Source: Glandiceps talaboti
Lineage: Eukaryota > Hemichordata > Enteropneusta > Spengelidae
Assembly: GCF_964340395.1 (NCBI RefSeq)
Contig: NC_135560.1
Location: forward strand, 22,533,675-22,597,674
DNA length: 64,000 nt
Reading direction: 5' to 3'
Notes under the pieces: model-generated
The model's database searches: none
The model's input: the letters and a program-made list of their open reading frames with translations, nothing else
Told to the model about the DNA's origin: nothing
Program-made: the position numbers and the translations under genes
Shown: positions 49,076-62,723 of the stretch, piece by piece
Layout of the letters: each line of letters opens with the position of its first letter
How positions within the stretch are numbered: position 1 is the first letter of the stretch

Positions 49076-51243
49076 AACATTCGATTGATTGTGAATAGTA
49101 GATCATAATGGACCTAGTTCAAGGTTAGATCTGAGTAACCGCAAGCAGTTCTGATGCTACTTAGTCAAAATATGAAGTAGCATGAAGCAAAATGATAATG
49201 AAATGTAATCCCATGTAAGTAGACAGACTAGTATGTTATTCTACCTCCCAAGGCATGTTCAAACATGATAATTAATTAGCTACGTGCAAAACTCTAAAAA
49301 ACAAAACAAAAAAAACATCATTATAACTGATGTATACTACAAAATTCTCAAAAATTGAACGATTCGTCGATTTTATCCAAATTTAGAAGAAAGAAAAAAC
49401 AATATTCTCAGCAGTCTGTAATTCAACAATAATAAACCGCCTTTGTTAAAGGGTCACCATTGGTTAGACTCTAACAAGCGTGGATCACAGTGTGATAAAC
49501 AACTTGGATTTGTAGATGTAATTTGAGCGCAGTGGACGATTTCGTCACTAAATGCAGTATCATGGAAAATCATTAAAAATTACTCGAAGTCCACCAGGCA
49601 TATATTCGTTCAGCATTTATTCCATGTTTAATATGTCATGGTCTAGTTCCTATACAGTATCGTTTCGATTTATACCTTCACTCATAGTACAGTCTAAGCC
49701 AAGAGTTGGTTGTGTTGGAAATTGAAAAGTTTAAACTTCACAAGAAATGGCTAATACCACACAGTTTAATTAACCTACATGGAATTAGTCAAAGCTGTTG
49801 CTCTCGAAGTCCTGAGATGCAATTAACATCATGACAAAATTCTAACCAATAAAACAGTCCCTCACAAAGTTAGTGTTTATTGGGGCAGTTATGTAATGTC
49901 CAAATATGGCACATTTGTCAGCTCATCAGGATGCTACTTATACGCTGTTTACGTCACTTTAGCAGTTGGGGTTCACTGACTAGATGAACAACTTTCTGTG
50001 CTGATCGAGGGGACTTTGACCAGACTGTGGTTAGACCACAGTTGGCATCCAGACTAAAGGTGTCATTGCATTTGATTTGCGAGAAATTCAAATTGTCACA
50101 GTATACCTTTAGACATTAAAAAGTTGTTCTTCCATTAAAGCAATGCTGTAAGTGGTGCCAAGAACTGTTGATGTAACAGTTCATTGAAAAGGCTTGCAAG
50201 ATCAATAGTTGATTTGGATACGACTTAAACACGTTTTTCTAAAATTGTTAACAATGAAAGGCTTCACATAGGTGCTCAGTCGATGACTACTAGTCACGCT
50301 AATTAAATCTAAAAGATCAATAATCTCTAACCATTGTTGTTTTCATTCAGCTGGATTTCCAAGTTCGATATGTATCCCTAGCCCTTCGGATCGGAAGGCC
50401 ATACACAACCCAATGTAATTCATTGTATATTCACCATATCTATATGATATTAATTTATACTTTGATGGAAACTTTTGTCCAGCTAAACGTAGTAATCCAT
50501 TATAATTGCTTTGATTCAGGCGCCTAGTCCATTCATAAATTATGCATATATGGTTATCGATCGTCTCTACGGACCAGATACACTTGGAGATGTGCGTGGC
50601 ATCCCCGTACTATTGTGACGGCTATTTATACGTGTGCAGTCAAATTATGAAAATGTCTGTGTAAATAAATTACACACGTCGTCGGTATAAGTTTTCACAA
50701 TAATGTTACAAATTTAATTTGCCTGTGGTGGCGCACTTCCCATTTATAGTTGAAAGATTTCTATAAACTTCAAGTTTTATAAGCCTAAGATTCCATCCAA
50801 GGTTCCCGCATTGATATCGGTACATTGTATTATCTTGTTAGTGGGGTGATAAGGATTAAATATTAAGGTAATTTTTATTAAGGATTAACTTCTTTTGTAG
50901 CTGTGTCAAACTACTGATAATCTTCATCCCAGCCGTCATGACACGGGCCTTTAACAAAAACAATCGTCGCCCATGCCAATAAATAAACTCGCAAGTCTAT
51001 GTGTATATGGTACGATTTTTACCAGCTTTGCATCAGACGATGGATATCCTAGTGGGAGAATTGAAAGAACTGTCGGGGTTTAAACAACTATCCATGGATA
51101 AACAACAATGATTCTTTCGTTCAACAGCAGTACCGATATTTTATCTTTGTTCTAATAATACTCTTGGTACCATGGAATGAACTTCCAGAGCATTCAAAAT
51201 TAATATAATTCAAAATTGTCTTTCTTTGGGATCTTTAATTTAG

Positions 51244-51458
51244 TATGTATGTATGTATGTATGTATGTATGTATGTATGTATGTATGTATGTATGTATGT
51301 ATGTATGTATGTATGTATGTATGTATGTATGTATGTATGTATGTATGTATGTATGTATGTGTGTGCGCATGTATGTATGTATGTATGTATGTATGTATGT
51401 ATGTATGTATGTATGTATGTATGTATGTATGTATGTATGTATGTATGTATGTATGTAT
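51244..51458. repeat. (TATG)n microsatellite
   Basis: About 53 TATG tetramers, interrupted once at 51360-51368 (TGTGTGCGCA). Because 4 and 3 are coprime, all frames stay open (MYVC or IHTY repeats); these are not genes. Confidence 0.97.
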
Positions 51459-52036
51459 TTTTGAAAGATGAAATGTTATAGTCTGATATTTGCGGTAGCT
51501 CTGTACCGTGACAATAATCATATGCAGTCCGAGGTATGCATAATGCAAAGCCCCTTAGTGAGGCAAATAAAACAAACGTTTTATAGTTGAGCTACTGCGA
51601 AACAATTAGTGAATAACTAATGGTTCCACCTCATGAAATGTTGACAATTAAAGCTTTTTACCGTACAAACAAATGCCTAAACACACGCTGTGCTATTTAC
51701 ATCAAAAATGTATGTACAGTTTCTTCTAAACAGTTAAATGTTGATATTTGTATTGCCTCTAAGGTATAATTGTGTTTTTGACCTCCAAGCAATACTGCAA
51801 ATGACAAAATAAAAATATAACCGAGGAGTAATAACATTTATCCAATGTCTTTGCTCCTTCGCAAAATAGCTCAATTTTGATTTTAAAGAAAACGCTTAAC
51901 TTTAACCAAGAAAACATCTTATGCACTACTGAATGGGTACTGTAAAATCCTCATGCACAGTTTGTCACTTTTGTAGTACCGATGGTATAACTTAAACTTC
52001 TATAGTATATTTCACAGTTATACAGACGTCGACAGG

Positions 52037-52037
52037 C

Positions 52038-52078
<41 letters not shown>

Positions 52079-52155
52079 CATACATACATACATACATACA
52101 TATACACACACAAATACATACATACATACATACATGCATGTACATACATACATAC

Positions 52156-52238
<83 letters not shown>

Positions 52239-52298
52239 AGCAGGCAGGCCGGCCGGCCGGCCGACAGACCGACCGACCGACCGACCGACCGACCGACC

Positions 52299-52377
<79 letters not shown>

Positions 52378-52443
52378 GGACGGACGGACGGACGGACGGA
52401 CGGACGGACGGACGGACGGACGGACAGACAGACAGACAGACAG
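52037..52443. repeat. Mosaic tetranucleotide microsatellite with nine blocks
   Basis: Approximate block order: CAGA (52037-52078), CATA with CA-rich interruption (52079-52157), CAGA (52159-52210), CAGG (52211-52248), CCGG (52249-52263), CCGA (52267-52300), CAGA (52301-52376), CGGA (52377-52424), CAGA (52425-52443). Neighbouring main blocks differ by one base of the tetramer. Open frames across it on both strands are artefacts. Confidence 0.97.
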
Positions 52444-54286
52444 ACTGATTTTTTTGAAGATACACGCAGTCAAAGGTCAGGCATTCAAACACGTGTTTTG
52501 ATCTAGTAAGAAAGAGGAATTAATATCTACTTGCACATTAGAAGCACAGCTAACCCGACAACCTGACTTTTCATCCTACAATAGATGAATTACAAACGTG
52601 GTTACGACATATATGCTGATAGACAAGTCTTGTCACAATAACCGCTATATACTAGAAAACGGAAGAGAATATAATGGTGAAGAAAAGAGGCATCCCCAGG
52701 CGACTAGCCTTCAATATCCAAAAGACAATTAGTAGGATTAATCCGTGGAGAACCAATAACAGAGTAACAATCAACACTGTTGTATGCCCTGGGTTGTATT
52801 TTACTCGTTTTGTTTGCAGAAATAAAATCTCCATGTCACTACAACAGATAACCAATCTACCTCCCAGTGGACAAGTATTTCTGCTCACCGTTTATGGACA
52901 AACTGTGACAAGAAAAATACAACCCACGACTACATTTCTGGAACCTTGTGATTTTCCGATTTGTCAGAGAAGCAAGTTATCATTTGCTTAGAATATTTGT
53001 TGTTGTGTGAGGAGTTTAATTTCCTCCACCTGTACTGTTGAACAAGAAAGTGCATACATTCCTTATTATGAAGTATTTCAAATGTCCAATATTATTGGTA
53101 AAATATGTATGCAATAACACATTACAGTAAATTGAAGCGATTGTTCCTTTTTTAAAAATGACCGCGAACTTTACAGGATCCTATTGCTTCCTTATATAAT
53201 TATACTACCTCCCACGTTTGACGTGAGATATGAACATGTAAATAAACACATTGGCAATCCACGCTCATTAAAACCGCGCTGCTGGAATTACGCGATGGCA
53301 TCTTTCATAATGTTTCTAGGTGTGGCAGGTTGACTATGAGGGACAGTTAATACAATCTATCTTTCTTTGTCAACTCTTCTTGTATTGTGTGATTGTCACC
53401 GCGTTGTATATTTATTTATGGTTGAGGCGTCCCAAACACCGTTTACCAAATAGCTTAGTGATCGGTGCATAGATTGTAGTGTTCATTTCTAGGTGAGAGA
53501 TCGGAATAACCTCTTGGATTCAATACGTCATTTCTTATCCCTCCTGGGGAAACCCTCTACTGTTCCGTGACGTGACCGATGTGATTCAGAATGATCGAGA
53601 GTTGCTGGCTATTATTTTGAGTTTATTGCTTGTTCTACTAACGACAGTGAATTTTGTGTGCTTGTACGGCCGAATGTTGTGGTCTCAACCGTGGTCGACA
53701 TTGGTGTTTTAAGAGCCAAGCTTGTTCGTTGTGACACACATCCATTGTGGATGATCGGAATGTGTATCTCAGCTATACAGCTATAGAATACTACGAACAT
53801 ACAAGCAAGGGGAAGTGTCAAGCCAACAGTACTCCAGGTTGTCTAGGGGTCAAAGGGGATAACTTGGATAACAGCGACATGTTAATAACCAGGGCTGAAT
53901 ATATAACAATCTAATCAGATTTGTTACCTGTGAATACAAGCTAACAGAGGCCTAGCTAGGGACGACACAATCGCTTACTGAGGAGATATACCAACTTTTG
54001 AGTCACTGACACGGTGTCGTTAACAAGACACTGCCATCTGCCTTCTTTAACATGGGATATTCTGTTGCATTTGATGTACAATCTGGCACACCCGTCTTTT
54101 TACTACTATGTACACGGTAAATCGTTCGGTGACATTGGACCATTGGACATGTTTTAATCTCGGAATAGTTCTACAACTAAGAAAACCGTGACCACGTTGT
54201 GTTTAGGAAGTACAAGGCTAAAAGCAAACCAGTTTTGTTTCAGTTTTCTTTCTAAATTTATGTAAGTTTTTATAAATGTTTCCAGT

Positions 54287-55944
54287 ATGTCTCATGTACC
54301 AACAACTCAGGAACATCTAGACGCCCTTTCGGAACTAGAAGCAGCTCTTACTGCACAGGAGAATGGCGAAAGTACGGGGTCGACACAGGAAGGCAACCTT
54401 GCCCCGTTTGAACAATTACCCCGTGAGTATACAATAGATATAGACTCCATCTTCAACTTGCACACATACAATCTGTATAATGTATGCAGTGACAAAATCA
54501 CTCACTTATTTAACTTCAATCTTTTTTGTCGAGCTTTCTTTGCCCTTTCAATTTATTTCTTAACGTACATGTTTGTTATTTTGTCATTGTCCTTCAAAGT
54601 CATATCTATTTTGAATATGCAAACAATTCACCACAACATGGCAATGAAGTTATCGCAATGGAATGTTGGTAGTTTTTAAGTATGGAGATATGTACCTCCA
54701 TGTTTTCATACGGTACGTCATCTGTGTCTGTTCCCTTCGTGAATACTCCTAACCAAATGGTTGATCCATAGACAATCTCTCTCTATTGTCTATGGTTGAT
54801 CGAATGTCACGGTGTGTTAAAACAGAATACAATAATATATATGCAGATATTTTGATTTGCCACAATGTGATTTATAATTTTAGTACTGTTTGCAGTTTTC
54901 TTCTTCAATTTTCTATATATCATTTTTACGCTGTATCAGCTTTTATTTTGTATACGCAGTTCAATAACCTTTAGTAATTCCCCTCTACGTTATTATATCT
55001 TTGAAATAGAATATTACACTGTTACGTAACGTATAAAACCCTGCTAGATATAAATTATTGACACTGTGAAAGTTTGAATTCAATTTGCTAATAATTTCTT
55101 TCACTCGCTGTGACGTATACGTTATAGATACATGACAAACGGGGCAGGATCTTCAATTAATGTTTACGATATGATCGTCATAAACTAAACAATTGAACGC
55201 CTCAAGCTGACAATGGTTTATTACAGGTGCATCAATTCTAGTTTATCTTTATATTTATGACGCTCTCTCCACAACGCTAATAATAGAACTCTTAAAAGAA
55301 ATTGCCATAACCCAGGGGGTTCCGGGTACACGTATTTTCTTCCCCATTATATTTACATTTAAGGCTGGTCATAACATTTCATCGATATAGGGCAAAGTAT
55401 ACAAAATACTGGTATAGCCGATAGCCTTCAGCTAAAAATACAACACAACTGTCTAAGTGAGATTTATATTCAAATAGGTCTCAGTAATACACTAAGTCTA
55501 TTTGACAGCTGTCGCGAGATATTATGAACACTCATGCTGACTCAAAATACGATTATCAGCCATTTGTACTTCCACCGTGAATGGTTAGATCTATAAACAG
55601 TAATGGTCATATGGGATATGGATGGACTAAAGGTGAATTTAATAACTGACTGGAAATAGTAGTCTAGTTATGATATCGATATTGTCAAAACATAGCATTC
55701 ATTCATTTACAGCACAAGCCTTAAGATGATACAATATAATATGGCCATGGCATATCATGTATTATTATATACTAGTAGATTCCATAGCACTGTGTGGGTG
55801 TGCAATACAGATACATCAAATTACTGAGAAAATGCGCCAGAAAAGAAACCTTCTTCATCTCGAGACAAAACTGATTACTCAACAACACCGGGATTTGTTG
55901 TTGAAGGGGCCTGGGATTAGTCTTTATTGAAAATGAGCATGCAT

Positions 55945-56017
<73 letters not shown>

Positions 56018-59000
56018 ACATCGCAAATAACAAACACCCTAAGGCCTTTGCCCTATTTTTATCCCAGACATTTATAGTTTCGTATTCTAAGATTTTATAA
56101 ATACAGTCCTGATTAATATTTCATACACACAAGACCTATGTTACTTGAATGTTGATTGCTATGGAAACATTGTCCATCGTGTGAAGCGTTAGCACCAAAT
56201 GTAGACAGTATAAGCTTACTCATGGCGGGGGTGTGCAAACGTAAGATGGCGAACGTACAAAAATCAGACGTTTCATACGTGTAACGGTGTATGTATATTT
56301 CATAGGAAAGGGAAATCACGCGGGAGGTTACCCGAGGACATGTGATCATATATACCTGGCTGTTCAATCAATGACCCCATGTTGTGAATTTAGTCTTAAA
56401 GTATGGATTAACACGCCTGTTGCCATAACAACGAACATGAAATATGCTGGGAGACTTCCACGCTTTATGCGTCGAATTCTTTAGTCCTATGTCGAAACTA
56501 TTGCTATTTTTAAGTTACAGATTATGAATTGAATACAAAATTATTACTCGCATATGTTGAATTACCAAACGATGCATGTAGTCTGTAATTTAGTATTTTG
56601 AATCAGATTCACAAAGGCACAGTTTTGATTGACTGCATCCATGGTGATTGTGTTCTTTTGGATATAATTATGATTATGATTCCGTTTACGATAATTTACA
56701 GTTACCATTGTTGGTGTAGCATTCAGAGACGTGTGCACTTCAAGTAGTCTTTATTCACACTTCCTGCTGCATTTACTTCTCTCAATATCGACCTCAGATG
56801 AATTCATTGATTAGTTGGGGCTCAGATCGTGGTCTCAGGTTTAGTTGGGCCCCTGAATGTTAGAATCTTATATGTAAATATCTTTGCAAACTCGTTACAT
56901 GTCAATATTTCACTGGATGTACATAGACGTTTAAGATATATTTAGTTATCAACACACATAGCGTTCTACTGGTATTCACACATTTTAAGATATGCGACAT
57001 GACTGCAATATCAAACGTTAATGATTTTTCTCCTAGGTTTAAAAAGAAGCCATTTTAGATTCACAAAGCCAAATATTGACACATGAAAACTAAAATCGAA
57101 CTATAATATAAAAGGGAAGGTCTTTGCGTTTGAACTTAAGACATTAATGGATAAATTATTTTGCCAAGGTCAACAACAACTTTTTCTACTTTAGAGTTTC
57201 CCAACGAAAGTATTGAATCGTCTAGTATTGAAAGTCTGACTTTCGACTTCATCAGAATGACTATCGTTGCATACACTATAGGTGCTACTGTTATGTTACA
57301 ACGACAAATTCAAATTACGAACTTTGTTTTTTTCGTAATCGGTTTCTGATCATAAATTACACATCTCATTGTTCTCCTGACAATGAAACGGGGCGTCATT
57401 ATTATCTGCCCCACTTTTAACAACATTTCTTGGGTAACAATACATGTGAAAAGAGTAATGATAGCACTTAGTAACTTACAGTCCGTAAATACCCTACTGC
57501 AATTTAACTTATGTAACTGCAAGACTCGTAAACTTCAAACATTAAAAACCAACTCTGTTCAAATTATATAAAATTTATTTAGCAGCATAACTTATTTAGT
57601 TTGTTTTGTAATTCTAAACAAACTTACCCGAACACCTATTGTTCATAAAGCTATTTATGGACAACAAAGAGCTATTGACCTATATAATAAATGTGTTAGC
57701 CACAGACAATAGATGTATAGGCATTGTTTGTATGTTTATCTGTATCTGCATGCGTTACTGATTGCGTATTAGACATTAAGGTTAAAACATGTTACAATCA
57801 AAATGTTACCCTTTTCAAACAAAGCACTAGTTAGGTGTTACATTGATGATCACGATTTAGTAACACATCGCCATGTATAACCAAGCCGTGTTGTCGTTGT
57901 AAGCGTCCTCTCGTCATCCTCAGAGTAATCTTTATAGTTTTGCAGTGTGCGTGGTGACACCCATGTTTATTTAGATATTGAGCATCTTAGAGAACTGTTT
58001 GCAGAGTTCTAGACACTAGAAAGAGGTACTCGACATTGCGAGTGCAAAATAATTATGTTATCAAACTGGGCAATACGCCAAGTAACATAGCTTGCATTTT
58101 CTCGCGAAGCGTACGTTACTACGTCACCGCTTGCTGTTTGTTTTTGTACTAAATGTTCATCTCGAAATGTATTGGGAGGGCGTGGGGGAGGTATTTTTGA
58201 CAGATATTTTTAGTGTTGATTGTTTCATTTGATTTTACGACTCTAGTTACTTTTAAAAAATTGGCATTTTATCGGAAACGAAATCAGGAGTCCGTCCGTT
58301 ATATCGTTGTTGTTTCAACAGATGTAATGTGTAATTGAAAATTTGAATTGCTTTGAATTATTAATAAGACTTACTTCCGAAAGTTAAACCTAGACAAGGA
58401 ATGAAACATTTTCATCACAATGTAACAATTTAGTAAATGGTTTTATAGATTGCCAGATATTTTGGTATTGTTGTTCACATAAAATCGACACATTTTACAA
58501 AACAAAATATTGATCATGTGAAAGTGTATCTTCTCTATAAGCTTAGACTGGTGATATCGATTTTTTTTTCTCTTCAAAACCAGACACGACTCTTACTTTA
58601 AGTAAAGTAAATTCAAAAAGTGTAGTCCTACTTTAAGATCATTGTTGTAAGGATTACATGCATAAAATATTTCAGAAAGCCCTTGTTAACTCACAAAAGA
58701 AAGAAGACCAATCAAGTTAGCGTGAAATACGAAGTCGTAAAATCGATAGTGTGTGGCTAATGATCAAAAGGCAGCTGCTTGCTGGGGATATCATTCCTCA
58801 AATTAATTTTGTTCAAGTTGCTAATTGCAAAGTCTGTGCAAAATGTGCTGCACTGTGCAGAGACATTTGAGATAATAAAACTCTTTTGTAGCCGGTAGAT
58901 TGTTGTCAGAAATCGTCAAACTCTACAATTATAAAACCGACGCAACTTCTACGAATCGCTGGAAAACTGTCTGTTTTGCATTAATTTCCTGAACAAACAT

Positions 59001-62000
59001 TAAATGATAAAGTGCGTGTACTGTGCATAATGCCCTGAAATTTGAAAAAAAAAAATTTATCGGAGATTGGAATATCGCCTGAGGTAAGACATATGCGTCG
59101 AGTTAACATATATATGCTATGATAAATTACGAAATGTCAATGGGCAGGCAAGTTAAAATTAAAGAGAATTGGGAGTCATTCGACCATTAGACTTATATAT
59201 AAGTAAAGTTGAATTAATGTTATTGGCGTCGCTTCTATTTTATGACAGACTACTACCCTGTGACATGGTTCAGTCACTTTCGATAAATTACAATAGATGT
59301 ACAGGGTAGGTGGACAATTCTATCAATTTAAATGATACAATTGGTAATTCATCTAAAACTCTCTCAACCTGAAACCGTGAGATTGTTACTGGTAGGCAAG
59401 TCACCATGTACCAGCGTAACAATGAGATTAAAAGCATCGGTCGGCTTGTACTTGTCATGTCACACAGTCATACTAGTACTTAAAATCGCAGTGGTTCCAA
59501 GTTTCTGGTACTTGTATACAAAGCAAATTGCCCCTTCAAATGAATGCAAGTTCTACAACAGTCAAGTGGGGAATTTAACATTTCAAAACTTCGAATTTTT
59601 TTCTGAGTAGGGTTTATTCCACAGGTACTCGACTCAATCTGTATGATTGAAAAAAGTATGTATGGTAAATAAGACTTATTTACCATACATTTAAAAAAAA
59701 GTATACAGATTGATTCGAGTACCTGTGGTTTATTCAATGTCAATGTCCTTGAAAGGTGTGTACTTTTATAGGCGGCATAACATCGTTCACTAAAACAACG
59801 CCAATATTCATGCTATGAAGTGTTGTTTAAAGTTTTAGCTCGAGGGGGACTGTGCAGACAATGTGCGGCATCGTTACAGGATTCCAAAACCGTGACGTTT
59901 CTTGCTGCTTTGTATAAACGACAAGTCGGAACACGAACGACTAAAGCAAGCAATCATGCATGTGTACAGGTGTAACAATTTCCTCTAAATCCGATCTATG
60001 CTGACCAAAAGACTTGTTGAATACTCAACCCAAATATCAGTCCCTTGGCGACGAAATTGTAGATAGTATGCGTAGTCACGGAATTATGAAAGAACATGTG
60101 TCTACCTTGACAATTTACTTGAGAATCGTTATGCTACTGGACATTTCCCATTGGGGTAGATTTGTGGATACCTGACAGGTTATTTACTGACGAGCGATGA
60201 CCTTTACTAACAGGATGAAGTCACGTTCCTCCTCATAATACCGTCATTGAGTATAGCAAACTTATGGGTGACATGAATTCTCTTAAAATCAAAATTACAG
60301 CTCATTCAAACTGGTGTCATTGTCACCAGAATTAAAGTTAATTAAATAAGGCTTTGTAGCAGTGGACACTATAAAATTGAAGTGTTGTTTGTCAGAGATT
60401 GACACTATCAGTTGATTCGATTATCACAGGCTTTATTTGTCAGGGTTCTTATCTTAGCAACTGTCACGAACTGATCGTCAATCAGCTGATCACTCGTCAG
60501 GTATGTGTTGCTATGAATGTCCACTGTCTTGTACCTGCTTAATCGATTCTTCGTGTTGTTTCGTAAGATATTACATACTGTTTTCAAAAGATCGAGAGTT
60601 CAAATCTATAATTTAATGCTATGTCGCTCTTTTCCCAGTTCTATTCCATTACACTGAATCAACGCAAATATCGACCACTAACACAGCGCCACCAACGAGC
60701 CAAATCATCCAATCTTTTGTTAAAAAATAATGTCGTAATTGATGGTATCACAGCTTGCAGCTTTATTCGTATTTGACATATACATTACTTTCCAATCGTG
60801 GCGGGTTTCCATTTAGAAAAAAGAACGATTTGTAAAGACCACTGTTTCTGTCACGACTTCAAAAATCTGGCACTACTCGAAATAGCAAGGGTGTGGGGCT
60901 TAATTATCATGATTATTAAAAAATCAAATAATTTTGAATGAAATGGATGAGACGTATCTCTCAAAATTATAATTTCCCCAGAAAAGTGATAAACTGGTGT
61001 ATGTACAAATTGAAAGACTGAGATCAAATTCTCTCTTGTCTACCGACAAACACCGAGCTTGGGCTTGAAAGAAAGAAAAGAGAGACCGTTGTATCAAGAC
61101 ACTTCTTCGAAGTTTCTATTCGTTGAGATATTTTTGCAAAGTCCTGGGTATAAGCACATTTGTAGTTGACAGTACCTCGGTACACACGGTATTTCGGACG
61201 ATCACGGTTTAGCGTTGCTTGCTTGCATTGGATCCCGGGCATTGAATCCTTCAAACATTGATTACAATACAATTTTATGTATTTTTCTTTTACATGGACG
61301 AAAAAATGGTGCTTTTTACGGATTGCGTTGAAAAGAAACAGCTGATTACGTAGTGCATTTACATTTGAATTGTGGTTTTACAGGCTTTGTTTCAACATTT
61401 TACAATTTACGAAAATTAAAATGGCCCGATTACGAAGTACGAAAGCCCCTCTTGTCTACCCTCTATCGTACAGTTATCGTATAAAAGCTATCGTATCGTT
61501 GGATATTTTTCCTCATAGCAGTACGCATAATACCGTCGGTGTTAGAAAGCTATTTGTGTCATTGCACTTATAAATGTTGCTTGATCTTGTCGTGACGTAA
61601 AACAGTTGACCTGCAAACCTTGCAGTCATTTGGAATGGAATTCAATCATGGCAAACATTGTAGAAAGCTTGAACAGTGACGGTACTCCCCATGGAAACTC
61701 AAGCCGGCGGGCAAAAGATGAGCACCATAAGGGTATGATAGAAGGATCACGTTTTCACATCCTTCATATGTAGTTAAGGATTTTTCTATTAGGCTATTGA
61801 CTAAAAATAGATCAGAAAGCACCTGCCTGTGAATATAATGTTATTCTACAAATGAGACCGATATTGTATGTACAATCTTTCAAGAATATGTGATCTCATG
61901 AATTACAGCCTACCAAATATTTCTTGGAGCTGAAATCTTTTATTTTTCACATTTTCAGAGCGATTGGAAACAGTGGTAGAAGAGGAATCAAGTCATGGTA

Positions 62001-62407
62001 GTGATGTAAGTAATGGTGATTACGTTATTTTACCTAATGCATCTATGTTTAGATATCAATATTGAAACTATTCAGATTATTAGAGTTATCAACTTTGGTG
62101 AATATAACAATCATGTATCACGTATGATGAAACTCGGATGACTATAAACTATGATGTACATGTAGTTCACTCCGTGTTGCTGGTGACGACCGTATTCCAA
62201 TTGTTATGATTTTTTACACATAAGATTTATTGAAAAATATGTTTAAGAATTATAGAGGCTACATTGTATGGTTTATATAAACACGCACACAGAAACACTC
62301 AGCCTGCCTCTCCCTCTGTCTCACAAGTGTCACAAACACGCAGGGGCGCAAACAAACACATCCGATCCAGCCTGCCTCTCCCGCCTCACGCACGCACGCT
62401 CGCACAC

Positions 62408-62459
<52 letters not shown>

Positions 62460-62723
62460 TCACTCATACACACGCACGCACGCACGCACATACATACACA
62501 GACTGAATTATAACGTACTGACTATTTCGAGCCGTTTAGACATTTAGCATTATCCATAAACATTGCATTATCTTATTTAATGTGGTTTTCAAAATTCATC
62601 TGTTGACATACTTTTATTTCATTATTCAGAGAAAAGGTAGTAGAAAAGTAAACAAGAATTTGGACTCTGGAGACAATAAAACGGTCGATACAAAGAAGAA
62701 AAAACGACATCGCCAGGGAAAAG
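54287..62723 (+). CDS. 5' part of an unidentified plus-strand gene (partial, extends beyond window)
   Basis: Coding exons that I support: 54287-54422 (preceded by acceptor TTTCCAG, so a non-coding exon lies upstream; ends C|GTGAGT), 61959-62005 (acceptor TTTTCAG, donor GAT|GTAAGT) and 62630-62723 (acceptor ATTCAG, donor G|GTACAC). Joined, they encode MSHVPTTQEHLDALSELEAA onward through RLETVVEEESSHGSD to a basic KKKKRHRQGK segment, about 92 residues so far. The first exon ends in phase 1 and the 61959 acceptor takes phase 1. The segment is hydrophilic and low in complexity: acidic and Ser-rich, then Lys/Arg-rich, with no signal peptide, so it is probably an intrinsically disordered cytoplasmic or nuclear N-terminus. 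Possibly the N-terminus of a multi-pass membrane protein or a nuclear protein; I do not recognise the family. Additional small exons in 54423-61958 may be missed. Confidence 0.5.
55944..56017. repeat. (CA)n microsatellite
   Basis: About 36 uninterrupted CA dinucleotides. Confidence 0.97.
59619..59728. mobile_element. 110-bp hairpin element with TTTATT flanking duplication
   Basis: The two halves are almost fully complementary: CCACAGGTACTCGACTCAAT on the left and CCACAGGTACTCGAATCAAT read from the right, continuing through CTGTAT and GTATGTATGGTAAATAAG to the centre. TTTATT lies directly outside both ends, a plausible 6-base target-site duplication. There is no loop to speak of and no coding capacity. 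A young, compact MITE-like foldback insertion. Confidence 0.8.
61648..61732 (+). CDS. Alternative first coding exon of the unidentified plus-strand gene
   Basis: An ATG at 61648 opens MANIVESLNSDGTPHGNSSR, continuing RAKDEHHK and ending G|GTATGA in phase 1, the same phase as the exon at 54287-54422. It can therefore splice to 61959-62005, giving KDEHHKERLETVVEEE. No in-frame acceptor is needed, so a separate promoter near 61.5 kb is likely. Support is reading frame, phase match and donor only. Confidence 0.45.
62395..62500. repeat. Compound (CA)n microsatellite
   Basis: CA dinucleotides flanked by ACGC/GCACGCAC and ACTCACTCA variants. It lies between exons 61959-62005 and 62630-62723 of the plus-strand gene. 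Confidence 0.95.

Larger units (their letters stand above)
47782..54285. other. Long stretch without recognised gene
   Basis: The left 300 bases presumably contain the GPCR promoter. A locally GC-richer block with a short minus-strand frame lies at 48715-49075. Two long tetranucleotide microsatellites lie at 51244-51458 and 52037-52443. The right part probably holds the 5' non-coding exon and promoter of the next plus-strand gene, since its first coding exon is preceded by a splice acceptor. I could not place that exon. Confidence 0.5.
54423..61647. other. Presumed first intron of the unidentified plus-strand gene
   Basis: Contains a (CA)n tract at 55944-56017 and a perfect-ended hairpin element at 59619-59728. 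A plus-strand acceptor-like CTACTTTAG at about 57185 is followed by an open frame starting FPNESIESSSIESL, but no convincing donor follows, so I do not call an exon there. Otherwise nothing recognised. Confidence 0.45.

Noticed and set aside
51216-52506. Long frames with MYVC, SVCL or DRQT repeats
   Set aside because: Tetranucleotide microsatellites keep all frames open; not coding.
52652-52991. Overlapping frames on both strands, one with a hydrophobic segment like a membrane helix
   Set aside because: No conserved motif, no convincing splice sites, and both strands are open by chance over 240 bases.
57161-57349. Possible plus-strand exon beginning FPNESIESSS after a CTACTTTAG acceptor
   Set aside because: Phase would fit the exon at 54287-54422, but no credible donor follows and the later part of the frame looks random.
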